A DNA stretch of 34,080 nt from positions 1 to 34,080 of the forward strand of contig JASBRV010000060.1 in the NCBI GenBank assembly GCA_030149295.1, written 5' to 3'. A program made the translations under genes and the position numbers. The stretch is from Bacteriovoracales bacterium. Its GTDB lineage: Bacteria > Bdellovibrionota > Bacteriovoracia > Bacteriovoracales > Bacteriovoracaceae. The notes under the pieces are model-generated. The model did not search any database, was not told where the DNA came from, and saw nothing but the letters and a program-made list of their open reading frames with translations. The number at the start of each line of letters is the position of its first letter. Position 1 is the first letter of the stretch. Below are positions 33,679-34,080 of the stretch, in pieces.

Positions 33679-34080
33679 GAAATGGCTTTTAGGTATTTCA
33701 TAATAAGTTTTACAGTAGTCACAACGTGTCTCTAAGGAGTCTTTTCCTTCAAAAAGGTCATCAAGAGTATGGGCCTTTAATAAGCCTTCTATTCCCATAA
33801 TCATCCGGTCAAAACTACAGTTGCATTTAAACTTAAGATCTTTGCCGGTAAGAAAAGTTAAGCCCTGATCAGTAATATACTTGATGATTTCCGCTTCATC
33901 ATTTGTTCCCTTCTTAAATAAAGTTTCAAGCTTAGGAGCAAAGGTTTGATAAAATTGATCAAAATCTGGCTCTGAATGAGACTCTTCTTTATCCCAGTTC
34001 TTTCGAGGCAACTGCATAATAAAAGCTGCTTGGTCTGCATCTTGACTGAGAATGACTTCGCCTTTTATTTGATAAGAGTC
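33667..34080 (-). CDS. hslO: Hsp33 redox chaperone, C-terminal part (5' end outside window)
   Basis: Redox-regulated holdase chaperone that is activated when its zinc-bound cysteines are oxidised. The frame stays open to the last base of the window, so the N-terminus is missing. The visible 137 residues start in SYQIKGEVILSQDADQAAFI, normal inside Hsp33, and include MQLPRKN. They end with the zinc site CNC (in KFKCNCSFDRM) and CDYC (in TRCDYCKTYYEI), the C-x-C and C-x2-C pair of the family. The Met at 34017 is internal. It is convergent with the lipoprotein gene and overlaps its end by 12 bases. Confidence 0.9.
   Translation of the reverse strand, partial: DSYQIKGEVILSQDADQAAFIMQLPRKNWDKEESHSEPDFDQFYQTFAPKLETLFKKGTNDEAEIIKYITDQGLTFLTGKDLKFKCNCSFDRMIMGIEGLLKAHTLDDLFEGKDSLETRCDYCKTYYEIPKSHFLKS

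Overview
The window is low-GC, densely packed bacterial chromosome with no mobile elements, tRNAs, rRNAs or CRISPR arrays that I can see. Gene content points to a Gram-negative, diderm bacterium: RseP, outer-membrane barrel and lipoprotein candidates, many signal peptides, a stand-alone secretin N-domain protein, an HD-GYP protein and a lone CheY-like receiver. The low GC together with these features makes me favour the predatory Bdellovibrionota (Bacteriovorax/Halobacteriovorax-like). That assignment is inference from gene content and sequence style, not from a marker phylogeny.

Region 1 (1-11321, + strand) is a core housekeeping run. It opens with the 3' part of ftsK. Then come rpsB-tsf, closed by a strong terminator, and the tightly packed series pyrH-frr-uppS-cdsA-rseP-tsaB-psd-like-pssA-(outer-membrane protein)-truA. 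It combines translation (S2, EF-Ts, RRF, t6A and pseudouridine modification) with envelope building (undecaprenyl diphosphate, CDP-diacylglycerol, phosphatidylserine/ethanolamine, S2P proteolysis). The rpsB leader carries two long complementary pairs in pseudoknot order. The psd-like product has Thr where the pyruvoyl-forming Ser is expected.

Region 2 (11318-14767) has tig with its own promoter and terminator, a small secretin N0/N1-like exported protein, a stand-alone receiver protein and a small secreted protein of unknown function. Region 3 (14807-18717, - strand) is a compact aromatic amino acid catabolic operon: aminotransferase, fumarylacetoacetase, homogentisate dioxygenase and a flavin-reductase-like protein. 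The intermediate step (4-hydroxyphenylpyruvate dioxygenase) is not in the window. Region 4 (18709-20930, + strand) is a coupled trio: DUF309, an EI24/CysZ-like membrane protein and a degenerate glycosyltransferase-9-like protein. Region 5 (20944-24939, - strand) is hisS-valS, followed on the + strand by an HD-GYP protein.

Region 6 (26082-31974, - strand) is the least explained part. An ETF:menaquinone-oxidoreductase-like membrane Fe-S protein is translationally chained to three exported proteins of unknown function, one of them a large protein with 20 cysteines in its mature part. Region 7 (32009-33678, + strand) is a membrane protein plus a lipoprotein with a degenerate alkaline-phosphatase-like fold, behind an extended -10 promoter. 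The window ends in the 3' part of hslO (Hsp33) on the - strand.

No stretch longer than 300 bases lacks a gene. The largest gaps are 13969-14155 (nothing clear except a hairpin at 14106-14133), 1091-1255 (rpsB leader), 12727-12888 (tig terminator plus a possible promoter), 31975-32122 (promoter and leader) and 24940-25077 (divergent spacer in which I find no convincing promoter).
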